36,318 bases of DNA from a candidate division TA06 bacterium SM23_40 (GTDB lineage: Bacteria > LJUI01 > SM1-40), in the NCBI GenBank assembly GCA_001303705.1, contig LJUI01000030.1, positions 1 through 36,318 on the forward strand, written 5' to 3'. The translations under genes and the position numbers were made by a program. Each line of letters begins with the position of its first letter. Positions within the stretch are counted from its first letter, which is position 1. The notes beneath the pieces were generated by a model. The model was given only the letters and a program-made list of their open reading frames with translations, did no database searches and was not told where the DNA came from. This document shows, piece by piece, positions 17,748 to 27,177 of this stretch.

Positions 17748-19094
17748 GTGGTGAGGGCAAGACCCGGCAGGAGGAGAAGAAGAAGGCCGAGGGTGAGACC
17801 CTCGACTCTGAGATTATCGAAGCGGAGGGCGCGGATATCAAGAGGGCAGGCGAGCTTCCTTCTGGGCGTGGGGCTCATGCTCGTTGCTGTCGGCTCGCTG
17901 CGCTGGGATTTTCGGACGAGGGCAACAGAGGAGGCTTCGATGGAAGTCGCCGTCCCGGCCGACGAGCCCGGCGACACCCTATCCGGTGTGGTCAGGCGTG
18001 CGGAGACGCTGTCGGAGGCCCTGGCGAGAAGCGGGATTGAACCGTATACGGCGCACGAGATCTTCTCCGCGCTTCGCGGGATCCTCGATTTCAGAAGATG
18101 TCAGCCGGGGGATCAGTTCATGGTTGTGCTCGATACCGACGGCGTGGTCGACTACTTCGAATACCGCACAGGGCCGATGGTCTCGTATGTTGTGGAACCA
18201 TCCCCTGAGGGGCTGCGGGGATACCGCTGCCAGGCACCCGTTGCGCGGCGCCTCGCCCTGGCTGCGGGGACCCTCGAGGAGTCTCTCTATCTGGCAATGC
18301 TGGAGCACGGCCATTCGCCGGAGTTTGTGTCGAAGTTCGCGGACATCTTTGCCTGGGATATCGACTTCTACACGGAGAGCCGGGATGGGGATCGGTTCAT
18401 CGCCCTATATGAAGAACTTTTCTCGGAGGGGAGGTGCATCGGGTACGGGGACATCATCTGCGCCAGATACTGGGGGAGGGAGGATCACTATGCCTTCCGG
18501 TACGTGGATCCTGAAGGGCATGCCGACTACTATGACGAGAACGGACGGTCGCTGCGGAAGGCGTTCCTCAGATCTCCCCTCAGCTATAGTCGCATCAGCT
18601 CGTTCTACAGTCGATCGCGGTTTCACCCCATCCTCAGGTACTACCGGCCGCACCACGGAATCGACTATGCCGCCCCGGTGGGCTCTCCCGTATCAGCTAT
18701 CGGCGATGGCGTCGTCGAGTTCGCAGGGTGGAACGGAGGATATGGCAAGTTCGTGCGCGTCAGGCACGCAAACGATTACAGGAGCGGGTATGGACACCTG
18801 TCGCAGATCGCGGCAGGGGTGCGGGCAGGCGGCAGGGTTGCACAGGGCGAAGTGATCGGATACGTCGGTTCGACCGGTCTTTCGACAGGGCCCCATCTGC
18901 ACTTCGAAATGAAGTACAAAGGGAGGTTTGTCGATCCGCTGAAGGTCAACCTGCCGGCTGCCAACCCGGTCCGGCCCGAGTTCATGGGCAACTTCGTTGT
19001 TCACCGTGATAGTCTGATGGCTATCATCTCCGGGGATGTGGAGACCCGGACAGCTCGATTGCCGGCGGGCAGCAGCTACACGGATGAGGGGTAG
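17748..19094 (+). CDS. M23-family metallopeptidase (murein endopeptidase-like)
   Basis: HHGIDYAAPVGSPVSAIGDGVVEFAGWNGGYGKFVRVRHANDYRSGYGHLS and GLSTGPHLHFEMKYKGRFVDPL; Arg-rich N-terminus followed by one TM. Confidence 0.92.
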   Translation: MVRARPGRRRRRRPRVRPSTLRLSKRRARISRGQASFLLGVGLMLVAVGSLRWDFRTRATEEASMEVAVPADEPGDTLSGVVRRAETLSEALARSGIEPYTAHEIFSALRGILDFRRCQPGDQFMVVLDTDGVVDYFEYRTGPMVSYVVEPSPEGLRGYRCQAPVARRLALAAGTLEESLYLAMLEHGHSPEFVSKFADIFAWDIDFYTESRDGDRFIALYEELFSEGRCIGYGDIICARYWGREDHYAFRYVDPEGHADYYDENGRSLRKAFLRSPLSYSRISSFYSRSRFHPILRYYRPHHGIDYAAPVGSPVSAIGDGVVEFAGWNGGYGKFVRVRHANDYRSGYGHLSQIAAGVRAGGRVAQGEVIGYVGSTGLSTGPHLHFEMKYKGRFVDPLKVNLPAANPVRPEFMGNFVVHRDSLMAIISGDVETRTARLPAGSSYTDEG

Positions 19095-19096
19095 CG

Positions 19097-20446
19097 ATGG
19101 AACAGCTGGCGGCAAAGCTGAAACGCATCGACGGTCGCGGGTATAAGGCGTACAAGTCGATCGCCGGCCGATATGCGTTCCCGAACTTCGAGTTGCACGT
19201 TGACCATGTCCAGGGTGATCCGTTCGCAGCTCCCTCCCGGATGAGGGTGCGAGTTGGCCGTGATACCGCTGGTTTCCCCAGGGAAACATACGCGGGCGAG
19301 AGCAGGAGGACGGCGCTCGAGGATTTCCTCACCCGTAGATACCGGGATGCCATCAACAGGACAGCGAAGGGACGGCGCGGTTCCGGTAAGAGCGGCACGA
19401 TCGGGATCATCCCGTGTGGTCAGGAGATCCTCAAGAGATCGTCGATGGTCGTCGACGACGAGTTCGTCGAGGCTCGGTTTGTCGTCGGCCTGCCGGCGCG
19501 TGGTCGGACGATCCTGGGCAAAGAGGCCGAGACGATCTTCTTCAAGGAGATCCCGCGCATCGTCGACGGGGCACTCCTGTTCGCTAATCTCGATGCTGAT
19601 CGGCTGTGGACTCATGTGAAGATCGCGGAGGATCAGGATTTCATCCGCCGCACCCTCCCGGACAAAGGGCTGGTCTCGTTTCTCGCTAATGTCTCGATCC
19701 TTCCCAGGCGGAGCGGTGTGGACGATCGGCCCATGGATCGGGAGACCGCCGTGCCTCTCTTCTCTCCTCCCTCGCTAGAGACCTCGTTCACCACGCCGAA
19801 TAGCGGTGTCGTGAACGGCATGGGGATTCCGGCAGGCGTGACGCTCATCGTCGGCGGCGGGTATCACGGGAAATCGACGCTCCTCCGCGCTGTCGAGCGC
19901 GGCGTCTATAACCAGATTCCCGAGGACGGGCGGGAGTTCGTCGTCACGAACCCGCATGCCGTGAAGATCCGGGCGGAAGATGGCCGCCGGGTGGAGAAGG
20001 TCGACATCTCCGACTTCATCGGTGACCTCCCCGGCGGGAAGAGCACAACTGCGTTCAGCTCGGACGATGCGAGCGGGAGCACCTCTCAGGCCGCGAACAT
20101 AGTGGAAGCCCTCGAGCTCGGCGCCGAGCTCCTGCTCATCGATGAAGACACCTCGGCCACCAATTTCATGATCAGGGATCATCGCATGCAGCTGCTAGTG
20201 GCCAAGGAGAAGGAGCCGATCACTCCATTCGTCGATCGCGTGCGGTCGCTGTACGGGCACCACGGGGTCTCGACGATCCTCGTGCTTGGCGGATCGGGCG
20301 ACTACCTCGATGTAGCCGACCTCGTGATCATGCTCGACGCGTACCGGCCGCGTGATGTAACGAGGGGGCGGAGAAGCCGCGCCGGCCTCGCCCGCGGGCT
20401 CCGCTCGCCCGGAGCTTCGACCCACGGCGGGGCAAGAAGGCGGTGA
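19097..20446 (+). CDS. Predicted ATPase of the ABC class (PF09818/COG3044-like), N-terminal part
   Basis: IDGRGYKAYKSIAGRYAFPNFELHVDHVQGDPFAAPSRMRVRV; GGGYHGKSTLL; FSSDDASGSTSQAANIVEALELGAELLLIDEDTSATNFMIRD; VIMLDAYRPRDVT. Family motifs stop after DVT, followed by out-of-frame-looking RGRRSRAGLARGLRSPGASTHGGARRR. Confidence 0.88.
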   Translation: MEQLAAKLKRIDGRGYKAYKSIAGRYAFPNFELHVDHVQGDPFAAPSRMRVRVGRDTAGFPRETYAGESRRTALEDFLTRRYRDAINRTAKGRRGSGKSGTIGIIPCGQEILKRSSMVVDDEFVEARFVVGLPARGRTILGKEAETIFFKEIPRIVDGALLFANLDADRLWTHVKIAEDQDFIRRTLPDKGLVSFLANVSILPRRSGVDDRPMDRETAVPLFSPPSLETSFTTPNSGVVNGMGIPAGVTLIVGGGYHGKSTLLRAVERGVYNQIPEDGREFVVTNPHAVKIRAEDGRRVEKVDISDFIGDLPGGKSTTAFSSDDASGSTSQAANIVEALELGAELLLIDEDTSATNFMIRDHRMQLLVAKEKEPITPFVDRVRSLYGHHGVSTILVLGGSGDYLDVADLVIMLDAYRPRDVTRGRRSRAGLARGLRSPGASTHGGARRR

Positions 20447-20778
20447 AGATCGATGCCAGGCGCATCGACACGATCTTCTACGGGTATGAGGAGCTCGATC
20501 TCTCCTATGTCGAGCAGATCGTCGACCTCGGTCAGACGAGAGCGGTCGGCGATGCGATCCACTACGCGGCACAACAGTATGTCGATGGCCGTCGGACCCT
20601 CAAACAGATCGTCGATCTGGTGATGCGCGACATCGATCGTGCAGGGCCCGATGTCATCAATCCGTTTCAGAGGGTGCCCTTCGGCGGGTACGTCGGCTTC
20701 AGAAAGTATGAGTTGGGCGCCGCGATCAACCGCCTTCGTACGTTGGTGGTGAAGTCGGGCTCGAGGCGCAGTCGCTGA
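20443..20778 (+). CDS. C-terminal part of the same ABC-class ATPase in the -1 frame
   Basis: Frame reads RSFDPRRGKKAVKIDARRIDTIFYGYEELDLSYVEQIVDLGQTRAVGDAIHYAAQQYVDGRRTLKQIVDLVMRDIDR, the expected C-terminal region of this family. The in-frame sequence extends upstream of the listed GTG. Confidence 0.75.
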   Translation: MKIDARRIDTIFYGYEELDLSYVEQIVDLGQTRAVGDAIHYAAQQYVDGRRTLKQIVDLVMRDIDRAGPDVINPFQRVPFGGYVGFRKYELGAAINRLRTLVVKSGSRRSR

Positions 20779-20917
20779 TCTGCCCGCTCCTCCCGGCCGT
20801 CCGTGGGTGTTCGGTCGCCCGGTCGCTCGTCTGGTCGGCCGACTGCCAGATCCTCCGTTAGACCATCGATGCCCCGATACTGCATTCCACTCGCTGCCAT
20901 CCATTCGAGAGAGATCC

Positions 20918-22021
20918 ATGGCTCAGTGTCTCAGCTGCGGGAGCACGTCTCCTGAAATACCCGCGGTGCTCGGGCTCTGCCTCCGGTGTATCAGGGAAGG
21001 TACGGGGACGGCGGCGGACGTGGCCGCCGATGTCCACGCCAGAGCCCGCAGGTACTATGGGCTGCGGGAGGCCATCCCGGAGGATGATGAAGGTGTGCGG
21101 TGCGGAGTCTGCCGCAACAGATGTCTGATCGGAGAGGGGATGGCGGGATACTGCGGGCTGCGGGAGAACCGCGGCGGCCGGATCGTCGAGCTGGGCGGCA
21201 CCCCGGAGCGGGGATTTCTCGACTGGTACTACGATCCGATGCCCACTAACTGCGTGGCCGACTGGGTCTGCGCCGGCGGCAGCTCGGCAGGGTACCCGAC
21301 CTACTCCCGATCGCGCGGTCCTGAATACGGGTGTGTCAATCTCGCCGTCTTCTATCGAGCCTGCACGTTCGACTGCCTTTTCTGTCAGAACTGGCACTTC
21401 CGCGAGGGCGTAGGCGGAGGGCGGAGCACGAGCGCACACGAGCTGGCGGGGAAGGCATCGCCGCAGACGAGCTGCGTCTGCTTCTTCGGCGGAGACCCCA
21501 CACCTCAGATGCTCCACTCTCTGGCCGTGGCAGAGGAGGCGCTCGAGGCGGCCGGGGACAGACCGCTGCGCATCTGCTGGGAGACGAACGGATCGATGAG
21601 CCGTGTCCTCATGGCGAAGGCGGCGGAGGTCGCGCTCCGGTCCGGAGGGACGATCAAGATCGATCTCAAGACCTGGGATCCCAACCTGTCCCGGGCGCTC
21701 TGCGGCGTGGGCAACGAGCAGACGCTGGAGAACTTCGCCTTTGTCGCCTCGAAAATGGGGGAGCGGCCCGATCCTCCGCTCCTCGTCGCCTCCACGCTTC
21801 TCGTGCCTGGATACGTCGACGAGCAGGAGATATCATCGATCGCCCGATTCATCGCTTCGTGCAATCAGGACATCCCCTACGCGCTCCTCGCATTCCACCC
21901 CGCATTCGTCATGGACGACCTTCCTACCACAAGCCGCCGCCAGGCACAGGCCGCGGAAGCCGCCGCCCGGGCCGCCGGCCTCTCCCGCGTCCGCATCGGC
22001 AACATCCACCTCCTCACATGA
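20918..22021 (+). CDS. Radical SAM protein (PflA/AmrS-like) with N-terminal zinc-ribbon-like motif
   Basis: MAQCLSCGSTSPEIPAVLGLCLRCIREG; RCGVCRNRCLIGEGMAGYCGLRENRGGRI; radical SAM CTFDCLFCQNWHF. Confidence 0.85.
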   Translation: MAQCLSCGSTSPEIPAVLGLCLRCIREGTGTAADVAADVHARARRYYGLREAIPEDDEGVRCGVCRNRCLIGEGMAGYCGLRENRGGRIVELGGTPERGFLDWYYDPMPTNCVADWVCAGGSSAGYPTYSRSRGPEYGCVNLAVFYRACTFDCLFCQNWHFREGVGGGRSTSAHELAGKASPQTSCVCFFGGDPTPQMLHSLAVAEEALEAAGDRPLRICWETNGSMSRVLMAKAAEVALRSGGTIKIDLKTWDPNLSRALCGVGNEQTLENFAFVASKMGERPDPPLLVASTLLVPGYVDEQEISSIARFIASCNQDIPYALLAFHPAFVMDDLPTTSRRQAQAAEAAARAAGLSRVRIGNIHLLT

Positions 22022-22085
22022 CCGGGGACGAGCCAACCGGGGACGTTGGTAGGTTCAGAAGGTTACGGCGGGGACGTCCCTGGGA
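22019..22085. repeat. REP-like intergenic element candidate with repeated GGGGACG motifs
   Basis: tgaccGGGGACGagccaaccGGGGACGTtggtaggttcagaaggttacggcGGGGACGTCCCtg; includes the palindrome GGGACGTCCC. Confidence 0.4.
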
Positions 22086-22093
22086 TTTTGACC

Positions 22094-22122
22094 TTGACAA
22101 AGGTAATGGAGCGCAAAATAAT
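22094..22122 (+). promoter_or_regulatory. Putative sigma70 promoter upstream of holA
   Basis: TTGACA (22094-22099), 17-nt spacer, AATAAT (22117-22122). Confidence 0.5.
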
Positions 22123-22176
22123 TGAATTAGCATCTGTTCGTGCCGGCGAGGGTATGGCGTTGGGAGGGTTGCGACT

Positions 22177-23187
22177 ATGATCGTGAAATCCGAGCAGCTC
22201 ATGGCGGAGCTCTCGCGGGACAAGGTCGCCGCGGTTTATCTTCTGGCCGGGCCGGAGGATCTTCTCCGGCAGGAGGCGGTGGCTCGTCTCACACGATTGG
22301 TGCTGCGGGCGGGTGCTGAGGTGTTCGATCGGGACATACTCTATGGGGGCGAGGACGATCTTTCTAGGGTAGCCGGGCTTGCCGGCACACTCCCGATGTC
22401 GTCGCCCAAGCGGCTCGTCATCATCAAGCAGTTCGATCGAGCATCGCCGAAGGAGCAGCGTCTCATACTCGAATACGCTCAGCGCCCTTCTCCCATGACC
22501 TGTGTAGTGCTGGAATGTGATCGTGCGAATCTGCGGAGTGGGGTCTATCGGCAGCTCGCAGAGCACGCAGTCGCCACTATCTTCTGGCCGCCGTTCGAGC
22601 GACAGGCGAGAAGCTGGCTGGTGCGGCGCGCCAGGGGCGAGGGAGTCCGCCTTTCCCCCGAGGCTGCTGACCTGCTCCTTTCCGACGGGGGGGAGGGTCT
22701 GGCCGACCTCGCCGGCCAAGTCGAGAAGCTCGCACTGTACGCAGGTGCGGACGGCCATGTTTCAGCGGATGATGTCTCCGCTGTGGTCGGGTCCCCACAT
22801 GGTCGCAGCATCTTCGAGCTGTGCGATGCCGTCGGCACCGGGTCGCGTGCTCGGGCCTTCGAGATACTCGATCATCTGTGCAAGGTAGGTGAGGCGCCAT
22901 ATTATATAGTGAGTCTCCTTGGCAGGCACTTTCTCATCCTGTGGCGGGCCAAGATGATGATCGCGAGCGGCATGAGGGATGGGGTGGCCAGAAGGCTCGG
23001 ACTGAGCGAGCGAAACTTCCGCGGCTATGAACGTCAATGCGAGAGGCTGTCGCTACGACAGATACGGAAGGGCCTCGTACTCATCTTTCGGGCGGATCAG
23101 GCGTTGAAATCCGGGGCCCAGGATCGGACGACGATTCTGGACTCGCTCGTGTATGATCTTTCTAGTCTGAGTACGTCAGACGGCTAG
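22177..23187 (+). CDS. holA: DNA polymerase III subunit delta
   Basis: VAAVYLLAGPEDLLRQEAVARL; PKRLVIIKQFD; LSPEAADLLLSDGGEGLADLAGQVEKLALYAG; SIFELCDAVGTGSRARAFEILDHL. Confidence 0.88.
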   Translation: MIVKSEQLMAELSRDKVAAVYLLAGPEDLLRQEAVARLTRLVLRAGAEVFDRDILYGGEDDLSRVAGLAGTLPMSSPKRLVIIKQFDRASPKEQRLILEYAQRPSPMTCVVLECDRANLRSGVYRQLAEHAVATIFWPPFERQARSWLVRRARGEGVRLSPEAADLLLSDGGEGLADLAGQVEKLALYAGADGHVSADDVSAVVGSPHGRSIFELCDAVGTGSRARAFEILDHLCKVGEAPYYIVSLLGRHFLILWRAKMMIASGMRDGVARRLGLSERNFRGYERQCERLSLRQIRKGLVLIFRADQALKSGAQDRTTILDSLVYDLSSLSTSDG

Positions 23188-23252
23188 CGCCCGGCGGATT
23201 ACGCAATGGAGCCTGCCCAGTACGCGCGAGCGGGCATCGAAGGAGGAAAGAC

Positions 23253-24161
23253 ATGGGCGAGGAAGAGCTGGAGGAGGCTGCCGAACTCGACGTCGAGGAA
23301 CTCAAGGAGTTCGAGCGAGAGCGCGAAGATATCCTCCTGAAACTGGATCGCCTCGAGGAGAAGAGGGAGGAGTTCAAGAAGGCGGTCTATGACAAGGTGA
23401 AGGGTGACTACGAGAAGCGCCTCGAGGGGCTGTCGGCTCGTCTTGAGAAGAAGCGACGCGTCATAAGTGCAGAGATCATGCGTCTCAAGGATGAGAAGGC
23501 AGAACTCGGACGGCAGTGCGATATGATTCGGGACGAACTCGAAGAGCTCGATCTGCGACATGCTATCGAGGAATTCGACGATGCGGCCTATGAGAGCAAG
23601 GCCAGCGCCAAGAAGGACAGCCTGAAGGGGGCCGAGGAATGTCTCCGCGAGACAGAAGCCCAGCTCGAGTTCCTCGGGGGCCTCATAGGGGAGCCTGTGG
23701 CCGAAGAGGCGGAGGTGGCTGCTCCGGTGGGTGAGAAGGAAGAGGCCGAAAAGGAAGAGGCCGAGAAGGAAAAAGCGGAGGAGGAAAAGGTGGAGGAGAG
23801 GGAGGCGGAGAAAGAGGAGGAGGTAGTAGCAGAGAAAGAGGAGGAGGCAGTAGGAGAGAAGGAGGAATCTGAGGAGGAGGAGGCTGAGAAGGAAGAAACG
23901 CCGGAGGAGGTACCTTTACGGCCCACTTCGGCTCCGCCGGGAGTGATCAAGAGGGAAGAGTTCGAGGTGGAGCGCGGAGTGGAGCCGGAGCCAGTCGAGG
24001 CTGAAGCGAAAACAGAGGAAGCTGCGGTGGGTGATGCCGGGGAGGAGCCGACGCTCATCTGTCCCAAGTGTGGGGCGAGCAACAGGCCCGATAGCTGGTA
24101 CTGCGAGAAGTGCGGTGCCGAGCTCATGGGAAGCGCTGAGCCCGCAAGCCCCCCCAAGTAG
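23253..24161 (+). CDS. Coiled-coil, Glu/Lys-rich protein with C-terminal zinc ribbon
   Basis: N-terminal heptad-like coiled coil, low-complexity EEAEKEEAEKEKAEEEKVEEREAEKEEE, C-terminal CPKCGASNRPDSWYCEKCGAEL. Confidence 0.8.
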   Translation: MGEEELEEAAELDVEELKEFEREREDILLKLDRLEEKREEFKKAVYDKVKGDYEKRLEGLSARLEKKRRVISAEIMRLKDEKAELGRQCDMIRDELEELDLRHAIEEFDDAAYESKASAKKDSLKGAEECLRETEAQLEFLGGLIGEPVAEEAEVAAPVGEKEEAEKEEAEKEKAEEEKVEEREAEKEEEVVAEKEEEAVGEKEESEEEEAEKEETPEEVPLRPTSAPPGVIKREEFEVERGVEPEPVEAEAKTEEAAVGDAGEEPTLICPKCGASNRPDSWYCEKCGAELMGSAEPASPPK

Positions 24162-24246
24162 TGCGGATTGCATCGGGGAGCCCTATTGACCGCAGTCCAG
24201 GTCCGGGCGGAGATAAACGAATGGCGTTGCGGAGCGTGAGTGGGAG

Positions 24247-26757
24247 ATGAGGCGCGACAGCATGAGGGAGACAGTGGACCAGAGGATCTATCCATATGAA
24301 GAGGTCGAGCGGAAGTGGCGCGAGCACTGGGAGAGAATCGGCCTCTATACAACGCGCGATGACGACCGTCCTGAGTTCTATCAGCTTGTGATGTTCGCCT
24401 ATCCTTCGGGCGACGTCCACATGGGGCATTTCAGAAACTATGTGATCGGGGATCTCGTCGCGCGTTCCAAAATGATGCAGGGATACCGGGTACTCCACCC
24501 CTTCGGCTGGGATGCATTCGGCCTTCCTGCCGAGAATGCTGCTATCGAGCGCGGTATCCACCCGAGGGAGTGGACGCTGGGTAACATCGAGACGTCCCGG
24601 CAGACCCTGCGGAAGATAGCGATCAGCTACGACTGGGAGCGCGAGGTGATCACCTGCCTCCCAGATTACTACAGGTGGACGCAATGGCTGTTCCTTACCT
24701 TGTGGGAGCGCGACCTCGCGTACCGGGCAGAGGGGATGGTGAACTGGTGCCCGCAATGCCAGACTGTGCTCGCCAACGAGCAGGTCTCGGAGGGGCGCTG
24801 TGAGCGGTGCGAGACGCCGGTCCTCAAACGCGAACTCACGCAGTGGTACTTCCGCATCACGGCTTACGCTGACCGCCTCCTCGAGGATATCGATAACCTC
24901 GACGGCTGGCCCGACAGCATACGGACGATGCAGCGCAACTGGATCGGGCGCAGTGAAGGCACGGGGATCGATTTCCCGCTCGAATCGAAGGAACGGAAGC
25001 TCTCTGTCTTCACGACGAGGCCCGATACGATTTACGGCGTGACCTTCCTGACTCTCGCCCCGGAGAACCCACTCGTCAAGGAGCTCGTGCGGGGGACGGA
25101 GCGTGAGCGTGAGGTGACCGAGTACGTCGAGAAGGCTGTGGCGAAATCGGAGATAGAACGTGCCTCGATCGGCGCCAAAGACGGTGTCTTCACAGGGTGC
25201 TATGCTCTCCACCCCTTCTCCGGGGAGCGACTCCCTCTCTGGGTTGCAGACTACGTGCTCGCAACCTACGGGACCGGAATCGTGATGGGCGTCCCCGCCC
25301 ATGACCAGCGGGACTTCGAGTTCGCCAGGCGCTACGGGCTCGCCATCAGGGTCGTCATCGAGCCGGATTCCCGGACCCTGAGGGCCGAGGAGATGGAGGA
25401 GGCCTACGTCGATCCCGGAACGATGAGGAACTCGGATCAGTTCAACGGATGCCCCTCCGGGGAGGGGATCGAGAAGGTGACCGAGTACGCCATCGCCAAG
25501 GGGCTGGGGAGGCGGCGCGTCAACTACCGGCTGCGCGACTGGCTCATCTCCCGCCAGCGCTATTGGGGCGCTCCCATCCCCATGATCCACTGCCCCAAGT
25601 GCGGAATCGTGCCAGTGCCCATGTCCGAACTGCCCGTGGAGCTCCCCGTAGAGAATGTAGACTTCGTGCCCAAGGGGCGGTCGCCTCTCGCCGACATTCC
25701 TTCGTTCATAGAGGTCTCGTGCCCGACGTGCGGCGGCCCGGCAAAGCGGGATGCGGACACGATGGATACGTTCGTCTGCTCGTCGTGGTACTATCTCAGA
25801 TATCTCGACCCCAAGGATGAGGCAGAGCCGTTCACCAAGGAGCATGCCGCAGAGTGGCTCCCTATAGACCTGTACATCGGCGGAGCAGAACATGCGACCG
25901 GCCACCTCCTCTACTTCCGTTTCATCCACAAGGTGCTGTACGACGCGGGGCTGGTCCCGACGGACGAGCCGACTGAGCGTCTGTACAATCATGGAATGGT
26001 CCTCGATGCCGAGGGTTACGTCATGTCGAAGTCCCGCGGGAACGTCACGTCTCCTGCGAGCGTGATGGACGAAAACGGTGTCGATTCATCGAGACTGGGT
26101 ATGCTCTTCGCGGCTCCTCCTGACAGGGAGATAGAATGGACCGGGAGGGCGGGGAGTGGCGCCGCACGATTCCTCGACCGCCTGTGGCGCCTGGCCAACG
26201 ACCACATGGAACAGCTCCGGCAGTTCGATCCCGACTCCCTGCCCGAGCGTATCGATCCGACTGCTCTGAGCGGGGATGAACGGGATCTGTACCGTGAGCT
26301 CAATGTGATGTTGAAGCGCGTCTCCGACGATGTCGAGTCGCTCGATCTGAATACCGCCATCGCCGCAATGATGGAATTCCTCAATTCGCTGTACAGATTC
26401 AAGGCAACATCGAGCAGGATATTCCTACTCTCCCTGCGCAGGCTGGTGCACGCTCTTGCCCCATTCGCACCGCACATCGCCGAGGAGCTGTGGCATCGGA
26501 TGGGGAATGACGAGACCGTCTTCACGTCAGGGTGGATCTCGTACGACGAAGCCGCCACCGAGCAGGAGCTAATTACCATCGCCGTTCAGGTAAACGGGAA
26601 GGTGCGCTCGCGGCTCGAAGTCGCTCGGGATGCGGGTGAGGAGGAAATCCGCGAGCTCGCTCTGGCCGACGCGAGAGTGAAGCAGCACACCAAGAACAAG
26701 ACTGTCAGGAACGTAGTTGTCGTCCCCCGCAGGCTCGTGAATATCGTCACCTCCTGA
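24247..26757 (+). CDS. leuS: Leucine-tRNA ligase
   Basis: FAYPSGDVHMGHFRNYVIGDLVARSKMMQGYRVLHPFGWDAFGLPAENAAI; VMSKSRGNV; editing domain GTGIVMGVPAHDQRDFEFA. Confidence 0.98.
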   Translation: MRRDSMRETVDQRIYPYEEVERKWREHWERIGLYTTRDDDRPEFYQLVMFAYPSGDVHMGHFRNYVIGDLVARSKMMQGYRVLHPFGWDAFGLPAENAAIERGIHPREWTLGNIETSRQTLRKIAISYDWEREVITCLPDYYRWTQWLFLTLWERDLAYRAEGMVNWCPQCQTVLANEQVSEGRCERCETPVLKRELTQWYFRITAYADRLLEDIDNLDGWPDSIRTMQRNWIGRSEGTGIDFPLESKERKLSVFTTRPDTIYGVTFLTLAPENPLVKELVRGTEREREVTEYVEKAVAKSEIERASIGAKDGVFTGCYALHPFSGERLPLWVADYVLATYGTGIVMGVPAHDQRDFEFARRYGLAIRVVIEPDSRTLRAEEMEEAYVDPGTMRNSDQFNGCPSGEGIEKVTEYAIAKGLGRRRVNYRLRDWLISRQRYWGAPIPMIHCPKCGIVPVPMSELPVELPVENVDFVPKGRSPLADIPSFIEVSCPTCGGPAKRDADTMDTFVCSSWYYLRYLDPKDEAEPFTKEHAAEWLPIDLYIGGAEHATGHLLYFRFIHKVLYDAGLVPTDEPTERLYNHGMVLDAEGYVMSKSRGNVTSPASVMDENGVDSSRLGMLFAAPPDREIEWTGRAGSGAARFLDRLWRLANDHMEQLRQFDPDSLPERIDPTALSGDERDLYRELNVMLKRVSDDVESLDLNTAIAAMMEFLNSLYRFKATSSRIFLLSLRRLVHALAPFAPHIAEELWHRMGNDETVFTSGWISYDEAATEQELITIAVQVNGKVRSRLEVARDAGEEEIRELALADARVKQHTKNKTVRNVVVVPRRLVNIVTS

Positions 26758-26758
26758 C

Positions 26759-26804
26759 ACTCCCCTCCGCCACGTGCCGATCGGTCGCCTCCGGCCGGGG
26801 GAGT
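26759..26804. other. Long-stem hairpin just after leuS
   Basis: ACTCCCC (26759-26765) pairs with GGGGAGT (26798-26804); no U-tract follows. Confidence 0.35.
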
Positions 26805-26930
26805 CCCCGGACGTACCATAAGTGTTCATGTGCGCCGAGCTTCGGATTCTCAAAGGCGTGCGCCTGTGACGGAGGGAGACCGCCCCTGCGAGCACCGGCT
26901 CCCTGTGCGACGCCGCGGAGCATCTCGACG

Positions 26931-26966
26931 GGCGCACTGCAGCGGACAGGCGCACTGCAGCGGACA
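26931..26966. repeat. Perfect 18-bp tandem duplication
   Basis: ggcgcactgcagcggaca x2 (26931-26948, 26949-26966). Confidence 0.9.
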
Positions 26967-27024
26967 GACGCCCTGTATGAGGGCATGTACCGTGCCCGCG
27001 AGCATCCTCCCTGCAAACAAACGC

Positions 27025-27053
27025 TTGACAAGCGCGTGGTTGCGTGGTACAAA
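27025..27053 (+). promoter_or_regulatory. Sigma70-type promoter for tRNA-Arg
   Basis: TTGACA (27025-27030), 17-nt spacer, TACAAA (27048-27053), 47 bp before the tRNA. Confidence 0.7.
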
Positions 27054-27100
27054 GAGCCTGCGACAGCAATAAGTGCAGGCAGTTCATCACGATTTGGGCC

Positions 27101-27177
27101 GCGCCCGTAGCTCAACTGGATAGAGCAACGGACTACGAATCCGTAGGTTAGAGGTTCGAATCCCCTCGGGCGCGCCA
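27101..27177 (+). tRNA. tRNA-Arg(ACG)
   Basis: Acceptor GCGCCCG/CGGGCGC, anticodon arm ACGGA-CTACGAA-TCCGT (anticodon ACG), T-loop GGTTCGAATCC, encoded CCA. Confidence 0.97.

Noticed and set aside
24124-25992. 622-aa minus-strand ORF
   Set aside because: Fully antisense to unmistakable leuS; shadow ORF from high-GC codon bias.
26830-27072. 80-aa ORF with SGQAHCSGQAHCSGQ repeat
   Set aside because: Product of the 18-bp tandem duplication and overlaps the tRNA promoter; no other coding evidence.
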